Shown here in pieces: positions 25,842 through 38,880 of a stretch of DNA of 64,000 nt (position 1 is the stretch's first letter; every line of letters begins with the position of its first letter). The notes below the pieces were generated by a model. The model searched no databases. It saw only the letters and a list, made by a program, of their open reading frames with translations, and had not been told where the DNA came from. Made by a program: the position numbers and the translations under genes. The stretch is from the NCBI GenBank assembly GCA_022605955.1, contig JAKCOZ010000015.1:6577287-6641286 (forward strand). Direction: 5' to 3'. This DNA comes from Rallus limicola. Its lineage: Eukaryota > Chordata > Aves > Gruiformes > Rallidae.

Positions 25842-25998
25842 GTCGTTCAGGCCTGATTTCGTCCTTGTTCGACAACATTCATTCAGTATGGCAGAAAATG
25901 AAGATTTCCGTAACTTGATCATTGGAATGCAGTATGCAGGCATCCCTAGTGTCAACTCCCTGGAATCCATCTATAACTTCTGTGACAAACCGTGGGTG
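25842..25998 (+). CDS. SYN2: SYN2 coding exon 4 (synapsin C domain)
   Basis: This 157-nt exon begins with the G completing the arginine codon from exon 3 and then reads [20 protein letters not shown], followed by [20 protein letters not shown] and [12 protein letters not shown], ending on a full codon. RQH.F.MA...D.R.L.IG.QY.G.P..NSL.S.YNFC.KPWV is the signature block of all synapsins; AENEDFR is typical of synapsin II (SYN1 has ARNGDYR, SYN3 has ALGEDYR, from memory). It forms the end of the N-terminal subdomain and the entry to the ATP-grasp fold. The acceptor is CCTGCTAG and the donor is GTG|GTAAGT. Confidence 0.97.
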
Positions 25999-26172
25999 GT
26001 AAGTGATGTACCGAAAAGTTCTTCTGGTGCAAAGTGTTAATGACTTCTTTGTTTGTTTGCTTCCTTCTTTAGTTCCTTTTCATGAATATTGAGTATCAAA
26101 CTGTAAAGTCACTTAGCAAAGCAGTGAAGCAATAGTGAAAGGAATAAAAAGCAAACTAAGATATTTAAATCC

Positions 26173-26191
26173 TTTTTTTTTTTTTTTTTTT
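26173..26191. repeat. T19 homopolymer
   Basis: A run of 19 T in SYN2 intron 4, about 175 bases after the exon 4 donor. It is simple sequence with no recognised adjoining element. Confidence 0.9.
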
Positions 26192-29100
26192 CCAAAGAGC
26201 CAGTGTAGGCAGTGTGGAGAGAAAGAAATATTTGTAGTACAAATAATGAAATAAGTGAGGAAAGTAACGGAAAATCTATCCACTGCTAACATTCTTCCTC
26301 AAGTGAGGAAAGAGTGTTTATTCACAGTTTGCCTGGGAAAAGCAAGCTGAGAATATTTTTCATATTTGTGGTTTTGAATATAATTTAAACAGACTTTTAG
26401 CTAGTGTTTTCTTCATGTCTGTGAAATTTTTGGAGCTATGGTTTAGTGAGGAAATCTGAAACTATTAGCTTCCTCATTTGAAAGCTCTTTTCATGATCCT
26501 GTGCATATGGGGTAGGAGTTAGTCTTCAGTTACACCTAGAGTAGTGAGTTAAACTGGAGAATCTCTGATATGTGCCTGTTTTAGCATAGAAGCCAATTCA
26601 GTTTTTCATGACCTGTGCTGTTTGTAGTGATGGAGGTAGAATTTTGTTTTCTTTTTTTCTTCAGAGAGATCTAAATATTAGTAGAAAGAAATTAAAATGT
26701 GCAGTAAAGATGGTTGCAGTCAGGATTCCTTTAATAGGTGTATTCAGTTGCCTAAGAGCTAATCTTTAAAGAATACCATTTATTATAAATGACCAAAGTT
26801 CATAATTCTTTTCCTCTGATGTCTGGTTAAGACAAAAACAGTTCTCAGTATTGCTCAGACTGAAGGAAAGCTTTACTGTAATACTTCTGTTGCCTTGAAG
26901 ATAGTTATTTAGTAACACTTACAGTGAAAATCCCCCTGAAAAATTGTCAGCGGATTTTAACATACAGCTCTTGCTGCTAACTTTATCATATGCTTATGTT
27001 GCAGTAAACTGCAATGGGGAATGAATAATTGATAGAGTGTTTATAACTTCTCAAAATACATATTGTACATTGCTGAATCTGTTATTTTAATACATCACGT
27101 TTTCTAGGCAGCGTGGCATTTCTTAATGCTTTGATTCATTGCATGCAATAAAGCCGGGTGATGAAGCAATAACAGTAGCATTTTTATGCAATAATGATAC
27201 AATAAAAAGTAAATGAATAATTCCTCCTCCTAATATTCCTATGGTGACATTGGTGTCATATCTTTTTTTTTTTCACCAAGCCAATAAAGATATCTCTTTC
27301 TTACAACTGGTCCTGTTGCACGTAGAATTCCTGTGGTGCTTTTTCACTCATCGTAGTAACTAGGGCTTGGAGGAATATTTACTATAACTGAAAGCAAATA
27401 AAAGGTTACAGGTGTGAAATAGTCATCATGTTCTGTACCTCTCTTGTACTGTACAGTACACCTCACAAACACATAATAAAGTATTACACTTATAAGGTCT
27501 CATTTGAATATAGACCTGTAACAATTTAAAAATAGCCTTGAGTTATGGTAGAGCTTTTTTAAGATGTGACATAGCAGTTCGTGATGAGATGGCTGGCTGT
27601 CTTCTGAATTGTTATATCTGTATCTTTGCTTTTTGCAAAAATTCCCTTTTTGGCTGAAACTTCTGTAATTTGGCTGAGCCCAGATATAAATGAAATGGAA
27701 ATATTTTTAAGCTGATCTTACTTGAACAGAGAGAAGAATGATTTTTTTTTTTTTTTCCCTCTGAGGTTTTCTACCTTGCTGTTTCTACATCTGACAGCCA
27801 AAATATGTTTTGCTCGAAATACTCAGATACTTCCTCTCAGAAATAACTATTTGAGACACATGTAAAGTGTCAGACAGGCCACAGGCTTCAAACTAGCATC
27901 TTTCATTTTTTAATTATCTTCTCTAGTTCCCTGGAGTGGTTTTCACTGAGAGAAAGCAGGGCCCGAGTGTGTGTCCCCATGACTGAAAGTCTTGGGCAGT
28001 GAGGCTGAGTAGGCAACGTTTGTGTGTTGTAAGCATCATCATGCTTTGCTCCATCAGAGGCCACAAGCAGTTCTCACTTTACCTAAGTTTTACATCAGCT
28101 AAGCCTGCAGATGTGTGATTGGTTCCCATTCTGGATATGTGATGGCACTCTACTTTAGTTGGAGCCTGCTTAAGAATATGGACTTTTAATTTGAGTACAA
28201 AAATAGCTTCTGTACAAAATCGTGGGGGCTTGTGTGGTCATTTAACTTGGAGTATCCTGGTTTCTGTTCTTTGTGGTAGTGGGAGATGAAGAGATGATAA
28301 TATTCATCCCAGAACGTCATGAAATCTTCATCAGATTGAGGAAGGGTAAACACTGCAGGAGGTCATGCAAACCTGTTTCAACCCAGGCTCAGAAAAAATG
28401 CTCAGAGGGTAAAAATCCATTGATCCTTTGATTCAGTGAGCTTTAAAAATGTTCAAATAATGCCACAGAATCCAGGGTTTGCCAATACAGTCTTCTAGCT
28501 GGTTGGATTACACCTAGCTCTCACATGGTGCCCTGCCTGTGTGAAATCCCTGCTGCAAACTCCTCATGCTGTTGCTGTGTGCTAGCTTTAAGCAGAAAAC
28601 CTGGTGATGCCCATGCTGTGCTCCTAGACCTGCTTTAATCCAGTGCATCGAGCAGTGTTTCCCACTGTTACAATGACGCATAGTGAAGCTGAATTGATAG
28701 AAACTTAGTTAAACTGTAACTAGAAGAAACTAGCAGAGTTCTCCTGTGAGTTCCTGGATCAGAAACTGATTCAACATTCATGGTGCTGATTAAAGGATTG
28801 CACCACTTGCCAGTCTAATGTCTGGCATACAGAACTTCATGATTTGTTGAAAATGAAGTTGTGTGTTCATAGGTAGGAATGTCTTCTTATTTAAACTTTT
28901 GTATTTTTCATCATATACTAGAATACACTCCAATTCCACTGACATTTTACATGATTTGCAGTCTTAACACTCACATAAAAAGAAAACCAGGTTCCACTTC
29001 ATCCACATTGTTATCTTTTCATAAATACATCTTACTGTCAGAAATATTATTGAGCAGTCATGAATGTCCCTGTGAGTGTTGCAGCCGTGCAAGTAACCAA

Positions 29101-32100
29101 GTGTGTGTTTAGTCTTCCCATGGATAGTGCCCCTTTCTGCACAGCACGTAAAGGATGCCTTCCTGGACAATTCCTTTGTTAACACAGGTGACCTCATACT
29201 GTTACAGAAGCTATTTTTATAAAAATTGCAAGTTAGGGAAACTTAGCTGAAATCTAAGTAAAGCCATAAGTGTCATTCTTTATTAATTGATGAGAAATAG
29301 ATTGACTTTCCTGCAGGTAAAATTTGAGTGCAGGAGTGGATTGCAGTTTCTATAACAACAGGGGGAGAAACAGGAGGACATGGGCAATTGATCTTTCTTA
29401 ACGTCAGTGTAAGATCAGGAGTAGTGTTTACAATTGATAGAAGTCAGGAAAACTAAATTAGTTATAAAAGGAGAGTAATAAGAACTATCTTGTTTAAATT
29501 ACTGTTCTTCAGAATATTAGGTCTTTCCTTTTTTCAGAGCATACAGCTCCAGATGCACGGGTCTGTTTTCAGCCCTGAGGACAGATTCAGGCCCTGCATT
29601 AGACACTGAAGCACCGGCCCCAAATTTTTCAGCAGAACTCATTTTATACTCTTGTCTGGGTTTCTATGCCTTTGCTAATAGACAGTCAGCAAATTTGTCT
29701 TTGATCTGAGGTATATTACTGAAAGATGGGGGTGTGGTGGGAAGGTTGCCAGGAACATACTAAAAACACTTCTGAAAGCCTGTGTTCTTCCGGGGCCAGG
29801 ACATACAGAGTTCCTTCGAATGCATGTCAAAAGTTCAAAGCACTGTATAAACCTCTAAAAAGTTAGGATGCTAGGAACCATGGCAAAACAAATATTGAAA
29901 TTAATGTGTGTGGTAAGATGTTTGCATACTGAAATATGTTAACGATTTGGGATTATTACAGTGCTCCTGTTATTTCACTTTATGATAATACCACCTACCT
30001 CATGAAAAATTCATGAAATGGGCTGCTGAGATGAATTTCACTTAAAAGGCTGGTAAGAATGTCAGAAAGTGACTTACTGAGGGGGAAAGCCTGAGTTTTA
30101 TAAATAAAGACTAAGTTCTTTATTGCTGAGTTCCTGCAGAGCTGTGGAGCAGCTGTTGTAATGTTCATACCCTCTCTTACCATGTTGGAATGTTTCATTG
30201 CCTTGTCTGGTGCAAAGTAAGCCTTGTGCACGACTTGTCCCATTCAAAGGGGGCAATACTGTTACCCACTTTCATTTACAGTTATATCAAGTTAAGGTGA
30301 GGTAAAAATGCTGGATACTTTCCTTGTTGGATTCATGATTCATGTCATCATTTCGTTCATGTCTAACAGTGTGCAGAACCTGCTGTAAAGCACTGAAGGA
30401 AGTTTATAATTGTAAAAAACAAGTGCATGGGTAATTACCCAAAATTACAATTATGACATCAGTTGAACCCTGTTCTTGATTTTTATTTCAGTTGTAAATA
30501 TTGGTGATAGGGGTATGGTCTTGGAATACTGCGGCTGATTAGCTCTTCACCCACACTGCGTGGAGCAGATTGCCAAGAAATGGGAACATGCAGTGAGGCA
30601 GTTAGTTGGTGGGTATACTCAATGTGCAGGCTCCAGCTATTCATCAGGGACTGTGAGGTTCAATGTCCATGGCTGCTATAGATAGAACACTTGGTTCCAG
30701 TCAAACCTGGACTGTGACATATTAATCATGTGCATGGTAGTAGCTGGATTGCTACCTCCAGGTTCAGAGAGCGATAAAGCAGTTCAGCACCGCAGAGATT
30801 ACAGAATTGCTGTGCTTGTACAGACCAAGTGTATGTGATCAGAGAGAAAGAAAATGCTCATCCTGTCAGACCAATTCCGTGCTGGCAGTTGTGGTTCACT
30901 TACTGCAGAGGAATAACTGAGCAGTGTGTGTAGCTGGCTGCCAATCTGTTCTCTTGGTTGGTGTGCCTTGGGAGGCTGTGTAAGAGCGGTTGGTACAGAA
31001 GGCTTCGAGGATCTGCTGATACGTTAATTACACATTGACTCTGGTGAAGGAGATGGCACAACCTACAGCTTAATAATAGGTGTACAAAAACATTTGTGAG
31101 CACTGTGAACTTAATTAGCTGTTGCCAGGCTGGTGGAAGAGTCTGTATTTAGCTTGAAATTCTGACTTGGTGTAGTCACGGAGGGGATGTGGAAAGCCCA
31201 CTGTAGCGTGTCAAGCTGCTGCCTAGCTGTAACAGCTTGTGAAGAGACGTCTGTCAGCGTGCGGGTGGGAAAGCTGGGTGCAGTGTAGGCTTGGCCTCAA
31301 GTGAAGTAAACTCTCTTGGCACAGTGACAGACTGCTGCATCGGTTCAATAACGTGAGAAACGAAGGGAAAAATAGGAACTGTGTTCTGGTCAGGAGCTGG
31401 CAGAGTGGAATTGAGATGCAGGAGACAGACATGTTATTTTATGGCAGTTTTTTTAGACACAGCTCCAGACATGAATTCATCTTGTACTAAAACATGTTTA
31501 AAAGATCCCTGGGACTCTGCTTCATTGTAGAAATTTATTGTTATTAGGCACTTTATATGCAGAGGTGTCATAGAAGCCTTTGTTATGCCGGTATTTATTT
31601 CCTTGCTCATGTGCAGCCATTCTGAGGAGAGCTTTGCCTTTTATCAAACGTGGTGGTATTGTGAATCTCCCAGTTCTTGTTTCTTTTCCTGCTTTGTGAG
31701 TGAGCTACTTCTGCAGGTCTGTAGACATCTTTCTTTTTCTTGCTTATGTAATTCCCTGCTTTCATGTGTTGCATTTTGCTTTGCACTTCTTGTGCAGATG
31801 ATTTTCTGTTTTTCTGTCTTAATCTTCCTACTCTTATAGAACACTTTGTTTCTTTATTCTTACCTAGCTTTCTTTGGAATATCCATCTTAACTGCCCTTT
31901 CTTGCGTTCTAATGGTATGATAGTAATCTCCCCACCTTGTTTTCTTCTCCTTTCACTTGTTGCTATTAGAAGTTGCTCTCTTGTGTTTCTCCTCCTTGAA
32001 GCTAGACTTCAGTAACCTTAAGGAACAGATTGGGGCACTGGCAGGAATCTTGTAGGCACTCTGCAGGGAGGAGCATATAAAAGAAATGAGCTCTGTTCAT

Positions 32101-32939
32101 TCCAGCTTCCTGGTGACATGAATTATTGAAGCTGTGCTAACAGGCAGACACAACCACACAGATGACTTTCAATATTGTGTCAAAGGATCTTTGGGAGAAT
32201 GAATAACAAATAAAAAGAATGTGCTCAAGGAGTCTTTTGAGAACCGATTTACTGTAAATCTATGAGACCTTTCAGTGCTGTTCCATGTCTTTTTTACAGA
32301 AAGAAATTTGAAATTTCTTACTGAATATTGATTACACTCTAAGAAAATTTTGTGTCCATTCACAGGTATAAGTTCTGTGCAATAATGCTGAACAAGGGGC
32401 TGGAATTTGTCTGGTTAATGCACTTGTCTAAATGCCAGAGGGGATCTCACTGAAGGTCAAGGCTAAAGCATGCCTACCTGCAATCTGGCTTCAATTCAGG
32501 GAAGATATTTAGGGATATTCAAATTTAATATCTGTTTACATTATAAATCTTACAGAAGTGAAGGCAAGACCTGCACTTTAATCAGTGGCTATCATTTCAT
32601 GTGTTTCATTAGATGAAACCTGGAGCCAGCACTAAACTTTTTTCAACCATTCTGTTGAGATTGATCTACTTGATAGTGGGCAGTGGGCAGCCAGAGCCCA
32701 TCTACACAGGCAGCTAATGCTGTTTCCTACCCCTGTGCTTGAGGAAGCTGTTGTACAAGAGCTGTTCCTTTCTTTTCCTTCAGGACTGGAAGCCAGGTGC
32801 TGTCTGGCTCTTTCTTGAGCAGCCAGCAGTTGATTTCTTAGGCACTGGTGATAACTGCGTGGGCAGTGGAGTTTGAACAGCTTTGTGTGACAACATGTGG
32901 CAGTCTCTGTAATAAATTCTATTTGCCTACTTGCAAATA

Positions 32940-32997
32940 TTTACATGAATAGTAGAGGTCTTTCTAAAACCAGTTTTGTGGGGTTTATTCATGTAAA
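32940..32997. repeat. 12-bp inverted repeat
   Basis: TTTACATGAATA at 32940-32951 is the exact reverse complement of TATTCATGTAAA at 32986-32997, with a 34-base loop. It lies just upstream of the CR1 remnant. An inverted repeat of this size can occur by chance in a window this long. Confidence 0.55.
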
Positions 32998-33028
32998 GGG
33001 TATTGGAATTACATCAAGAAGGCAGACA

Positions 33029-33655
33029 GAATCACAGAATGATGGGGGTTGACAGGGACCTCTAAAGATCATCCAGTCCAACCTCCCTGCCAAAGCAGAA
33101 TCACTTCGAGCAGGCCGCACAGTACAGCGTCCACGTGGGGTTTGAATGTCTCCAGAGATGGAGACTCCACAGCCTCTCTGGGCAGCCTGTCCCAGGGCTC
33201 TGCCACCCTCCCAGGAAAGAAGTTCCTCCTCACATTTAGGTGGAACTTCCTATAGTGCAGTTTGTGCCCATGGCTTCTTGTCCTGTCCCTGGGCACCACT
33301 GAAACAAGACTGACCCCATCTTCCTGACCCCCACCCTTCAAGTATTGTTAAGATCTCCCCTCAGCCTTCTCTTCTCTAGGCTAAAAAGTCCCAAGTCCCT
33401 CAGCCTTGGGAGGGAACAGATGTTCAAGTCCCCTAATCATCCCTGCAGCCCTTTTTTGTACCCTCTCCAGCAGCTCCCTGTCCTTCCTGAACTGGGAGCC
33501 TAGCACCACACGCACTATTCCAGATGAGGCCTCACCAGTGCAGAGCAGAGGGGCAGGAGAACCTCCCTTGACCTGCCGGCCACACTTCTCTTGATACGCC
33601 CCAGGATGTCTGTGTGTCTGTAGGGGAGCCAGAGAAGGATCCATCTCCATGTGCT
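33029..33655 (-). mobile_element. CR1 LINE, about 630-bp 3' part
   Basis: This is the longest retroelement in the window. Read on the minus strand it encodes RKDRELLERVQKRAAGMIRG then LEHL, the C-terminal end of CR1 ORF2, followed by the CR1 3' region with the NRLPREAVESPSLETFK block and ends in the CR1 terminus at about 33029 (CATTCTGTGATTC on the minus strand). The ORF is broken by frame changes, so the copy is inactive. The two halves are consistent with one 5'-truncated insertion. It lies antisense to SYN2 within intron 4. Confidence 0.93.
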
Positions 33656-36600
33656 ATTCTTCCAGCACCAATCTCAGCCAAACTTTCTTGAGCTTAAAAA
33701 CTGTATTTTAATTCTGGGTCAGCCCATGAAGATTGCTGCTCTTTGCTCAGTCTGCCAGTTAAAGCAAAACACGGGGATGGATTTGTGCTGTGAGACCTGA
33801 AAGTAAATTCACAAAGCTGTGTCAGAAGGGAGGTGGAAATGTTTTCAGGGTTTTGGTCAAAAGACAATATACTAGTGAGTTTAACATTACATTGGAGCAG
33901 AGTTCCTAAATAATTATTAATTTAAATGTATAACAAAGAAATCTAAATACATTGAGCCTAGCAGTGTATTTTCATCTTTGCACCTCTTTATAGAGCAGTT
34001 TTAAGTTTAATCTGTTATCGCAATAGAAAGGGACTATTATGGTCTTGCTTAGGCATTTTGCTTTCCTAAATTATGGAAACTCACTTGGAATTCCTAGAAA
34101 AAAGGAGACCCTTAAAAAATTAATATACACTAGTGTGGTGTTGAGTTTTCTGTTCTGTTTCATGCAAAAGTAGACTCAGATGTTTTTACAACATTCGTGA
34201 ATTTTGGGGTAGGTTTTTCTCACTTTGTCCTGTCCTTCTCCACGCCGAAGAGCAGCAGTGGGAGCTCTTGACACCCATTACAGACTTGCATTGAACATTT
34301 CTAATGGCAGAAAATGGAAATACTTTTAACCATTTCTTACCTTCTACTGAAAGAAACTCTGTTTAAATAAAGGCTGTGAGGTTAGGCTAAAAGCCAGGAC
34401 TGTGAAGTTGTGGTTCATATCCTTTGTGTTACCTGCTGTTCCTGCTATAGTACTGAAATTCAAAACCCCTCTTTTGTGCTTGCTTAAGTCAAATATCCGT
34501 AATTGAAGGCCAGTTTATGAAAATTAAGCTTGATTTCTTGTGCAATATTAATGTTTAATTAAAAGGGAAACCTGTGTGTTATATTCCTGATGAAAGTATC
34601 TAGGAAGATAACCTTTGGTAGCCAAAATCTAGGTACAGGTTATGCCTACTTCTTTTATATAAGATCATGGTGACTCAGGGATGAGGGCAATCCAGGGAAC
34701 TAGACTCCCCTTCCTGAAAAACACATTTGTCACCCATCCAGAAAAATCCTGACACTGTGCTGGCTTCCTCATCACTATCCCTGTTCCTTCCTCTTCCCTC
34801 TCTCCCTCTATGCAAGTGCCGTTGTCCCACACTTATCTTCAAAACTCCCACCAGTGCTGCTGTTGCTGTCTGATTTCCTTGCTGTCCTTCCTTTATGCTT
34901 AGTCTCTATTGTTAGCTCCACTTCACATGTGAAACGGGTGCAAAGTGTACTTGCTCTTATTTCTTATATGAGGGGTAGTAACTAACATACCTGTCCTGTG
35001 AAATGTTTTCTTTAATTTATGGTTCAGTTTAAAAATGCCATAACACATTGCTCTGTCTGGATGCTGGCCACCTCAGAAGTCCTCTGACTTCTTATCTGGG
35101 GAATGGCACTGTCTCATTGAGCTTTGCCAGGAGATCATCTGAGAGGAAGTTTTGCAGATCCTCCTTATCTTGCTGAAATAAGGACAGAAAAGTAGTCCGT
35201 GTAGGTAAGAAGCCTACCTTGACTGAGATTGAATTCTGTGAACACGTTGTAGACACACATGATTACATCTGTGTACAATTTAAGAGAAAGAAGGATAAAA
35301 AGAGGATTTTTACCATATGTTTAGCTTTAAAGGGGATTTATTTCTTGTTTTGATGATTAAGTACATAAATAATGCTTTGTTTCTGAAGACTCTTTATTGT
35401 AGTGAGCCCCAAACCATTTTGAGAAGCACTTCAGCACATGCCCAAGCCCTTGAAACAAACAGGTGCACAAATATTTCCTTGAACAGGACACTGAACTCGA
35501 TGTTCCCATAATAGTGGAATAAACTGCACATTCTCATTGCTGCCAAGTGCATCCACGAAGGAGTTTGAGTTTGCATCCTCACAGCTTTGATTTGAATGAC
35601 TCAGTTCCATAAATTTTTTTCCCCTCTGTAACTTTTCACTCTGAAATAAAAAGTTCCAGAAGACTTTGTGATCTTGGCTTTGTGGTACTAATTTTGACTA
35701 ATTCTTTTCTCACAAACACATCTTGATCTGTTTCGTACCTTTGATGCTCATAGCTATTTTTCCTTCATTTTAATCCACATGTCTTCCTTAAATCTCACTT
35801 TCCTCACTGTTTACACAATTTGTCACTGTCTCTTTTGTTAGCCAAGGTGTTTCTTGTTGCCAGATGATTTGCTACCCAACTTTGCAAGCCAAGATGAAAT
35901 GTTTATATGTCTCTGACTGTGATCCTCATCTGTTTTTTTTTTTTTAATAATGCTTTCCTAACTGTTGTGTAAAACATTTTATTTACTTTTCCCCTCTCAT
36001 GGATGCACTCTGATAATCTGAGAGCGCTCTGCATGCAGTTCTTCCAAGGGCATGTCGGTTTTATTTAAAGTGGGGTTTTTGTTGGGTTTTTTCATCCTCT
36101 AGAAATGCTTAATGGTTTTTATATCTCATCAGATGTAATTCTGATGTTGAAAATATTTCTGCAGCTAATTATGGCAGTGATTAGCAATTGGAGGTATGTG
36201 CCTCTCAGAGGAGAGGTTCTAATGCTGCAGGAGAGGGTGGAGAAGCCAAAGAAATGCCTATAGACATGGAGCAGACACCCAGATGGTTCTGGGAAGGGTC
36301 AGCAAAATCCACACAGGTTTGGTAGCTCTGTCTCAGAAGATGGAAATGATCAGCCTCCTCCTTACACTCTGGGATTGAGATAAGAAGTGAGGAAATATCA
36401 GCTGCAGTCAAAGGTGGAAGGAAAGGATGCTCCTAGTCTCAGAGAGATGTGTCAAGCAGCAGAGCTTTAATCAAAAGCGCAGTGGAGGTTTGCAGCTCAG
36501 CCTGGTGCAGCAGAGATCATCACCATGCTCTTGTGTGAGCCTGGGCTGCAGAAGGGTGAGGAAACAACTTACCTCTGTTGTAAAACTACCACTGAAATAT

Positions 36601-38804
36601 GATGCAGGGCCCTTATGAGTTATCTTGCCATTCATAGTCCAACTGTGTTGTCTTTGGCTTTGCATTGCAATAATGGAAAGCTACTGGAGGAACGTCAAGT
36701 TCTTCTGACAGTTCCTATCCTTTTTGTATTCTCTTACTGTGCCCAAGATGATTTGTAGGCAATGTCTCGTTGTTCAGTTGCCATGTCAAACTTTGAATTG
36801 ACCTTGAAAGTTCAAATTCTTTCATTAAGTTGTCTGTCAGCGGGAGCTGACAGAAAGAAGTATGTAAAAAGCAGTCTGTTCCCCTTGGTTCTCATTTTAG
36901 TTATCAAACAGCAAATCAAACACTCAGGCTTCTGGAAAGGTATTTAATGTTTACTGAGGCATAGCAGAGATGTAAGCCAATGACAGCAAAGAGCAAATAT
37001 TATGAAAAGCATAAAAAGAGCCACACAAATACTTCTCAGGTAATAGTAATTAAAAAAAAATAATAAAACTCACAAAGAGAAATACAGAATCTGTTTAACC
37101 AGCCTATAATGTAAATCAGTTCATCTTTCAGCTTTGTAACCCACAGACCCTACAAGAGACATCTGCAGGTTGTTCTAGGGAGAAGCGTGTGTCCCTTTCT
37201 ACATGGAAAGGGAAAATCCAGTTGCTGAGGCCCCAGTATCTGCTCATGTTGAGGCAGAGTTTACTCTAGTGTGCATTTCGGAGAGGAACATGAGAAGCCT
37301 CTACAGCATTTCCATTGAAAAGCTGTCTTTCCTCAATTCTTAGTCTGAAATAGGAATGATTTAAGTATACAGTAAGATGAGACTTTTATTCTGTCTAAAC
37401 ATTTGATCAGCTTAACAACCTGATCTTTAAACTGCTCTGCAGCATCTGCTTTCAAGTAACATATGTTCAAAATAATCTGACAGCACCCTGGAATATTGAG
37501 ATCGTGCTAGAAACTTAGAAGCATTGCTTTGGTGATTCCAGCCCCAAGCCCTGATAGACATTTACTATGTGTGTTAAGACACAGCTGTCCATATGGAAAT
37601 GCAGAAGCAAGCCTTAAGTTGTGAGGGGTACAGATACTGAGCGTTCACCATACAGGAAATGTCGGACAAAAAGGGTTTGTAACACGCAGCTTAGTGGCTC
37701 TTCCCTGATTGGGAACGACTGGACAGGCAGATGTGATGTAGTTTCTTGCATGAAAGTCTTACTCAACATAAGGAAATTCCCCACTGGAGTGGCCAATGAT
37801 ACATATCCTTCAGGTTGATGACAGAGATTAGAAGCTTGCTGGAATTAAAGGTAGCACAAAGCACCATCTGGAGTAATTAATTTTAAATATCTGATCTAAT
37901 TATCTTTAGAGGAAGAAGTTTGTGTGAGTGTTTCAGGGTTGACACGTGTGTAATTATGTACATTTTAACTCATCTAGAGCAATGAGTAAAGCCATTATTC
38001 TAATCTTTATGAAGTTAGCAAAGGGATTTTTTTGTAGCTGTGTGCTGCTAGATTACAGTACACTCCGTGCATCCCGATTTATAGCGTTCCATGCATGGGT
38101 AATGAAACTCTGTAATGCTTTTATGTGAAATCAAAGGGAGTAAGTGTCTTTTTTGACTATTTCTTCTTATCTGTATCATACTCTGTTGGAGAGGAGGAAA
38201 AGTGCAGCTGGTGCTCTCTTGTCCTTTTGTGGAGGGACAATCTACAGGCCTGGCTGTGAAAGCACAAAAGAGAAGAGCTGACATTGCAAAGAATTCCAAA
38301 AAACCCCACTGTTTTCCTTTTGTAAAAAATCATCTGCAAACCATAAATATATGTACCTGAGATTATCTTTCTTCAAGCTGAAAATCAGACACAGAATTTG
38401 AAAATGAGAATTAAATTCAGCTAGCTAAAATAAGGGATAAAAGAACTTTTTCCACTATCCTGTTTTTTCATAAGATGTTGAAAACAGTCCTGCTGAAACA
38501 CTAAGGTGAGGTGGGGTGGTTTGGGTTTTTTTAGATAATTGTTAAAATCTCTCAGGGTTTTCAGAGTCCAAATAAAATACTTTATTTAAATCTAGATCAG
38601 CTCTACCACTAGCTTCTATTTCATGGACATCCCATATCTAAAAACATTCAGCATTGGATTAGATAAAGTAGTTTATGATGCTTTTACCTAGGGAAGAATT
38701 TGGTAAACTTCATTGCGATTTAAAGGTGTAATTTAAGGTCGTATTAGCTAGCCCAGTAAAACAGAACACTTTCAAAATGCTAATCAAGGCAAAGCATTTA
38801 TATA

Positions 38805-38880
38805 GTGTTTTGGGTTTGGGTTTTTTTGGTGGTTTTTTGTTTTGGTTTTGGTTTTTCAGTGATTTTTTTTTTGTGTTTGG
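38805..38880. repeat. T/G-only low-complexity tract
   Basis: The plus strand is almost entirely T and G, with runs such as GGGTTTGGGTTTTTTTGG and TTTTGGTTTTGGTTTTT. It is asymmetric simple sequence with potential for quadruplex formation in the sense strand. It lies in SYN2 intron 4. Confidence 0.75.

Noticed and set aside
30770..31440. Possible LTR or endogenous retrovirus remnant, suggested by several open frames on the minus strand
   Set aside because: No terminal TG...CA repeat pair, primer-binding site or gag/pol motif was seen.
33381..33650. 89-codon minus-strand frame as an independent gene
   Set aside because: It is the decayed C terminus of CR1 ORF2 inside the LINE remnant.
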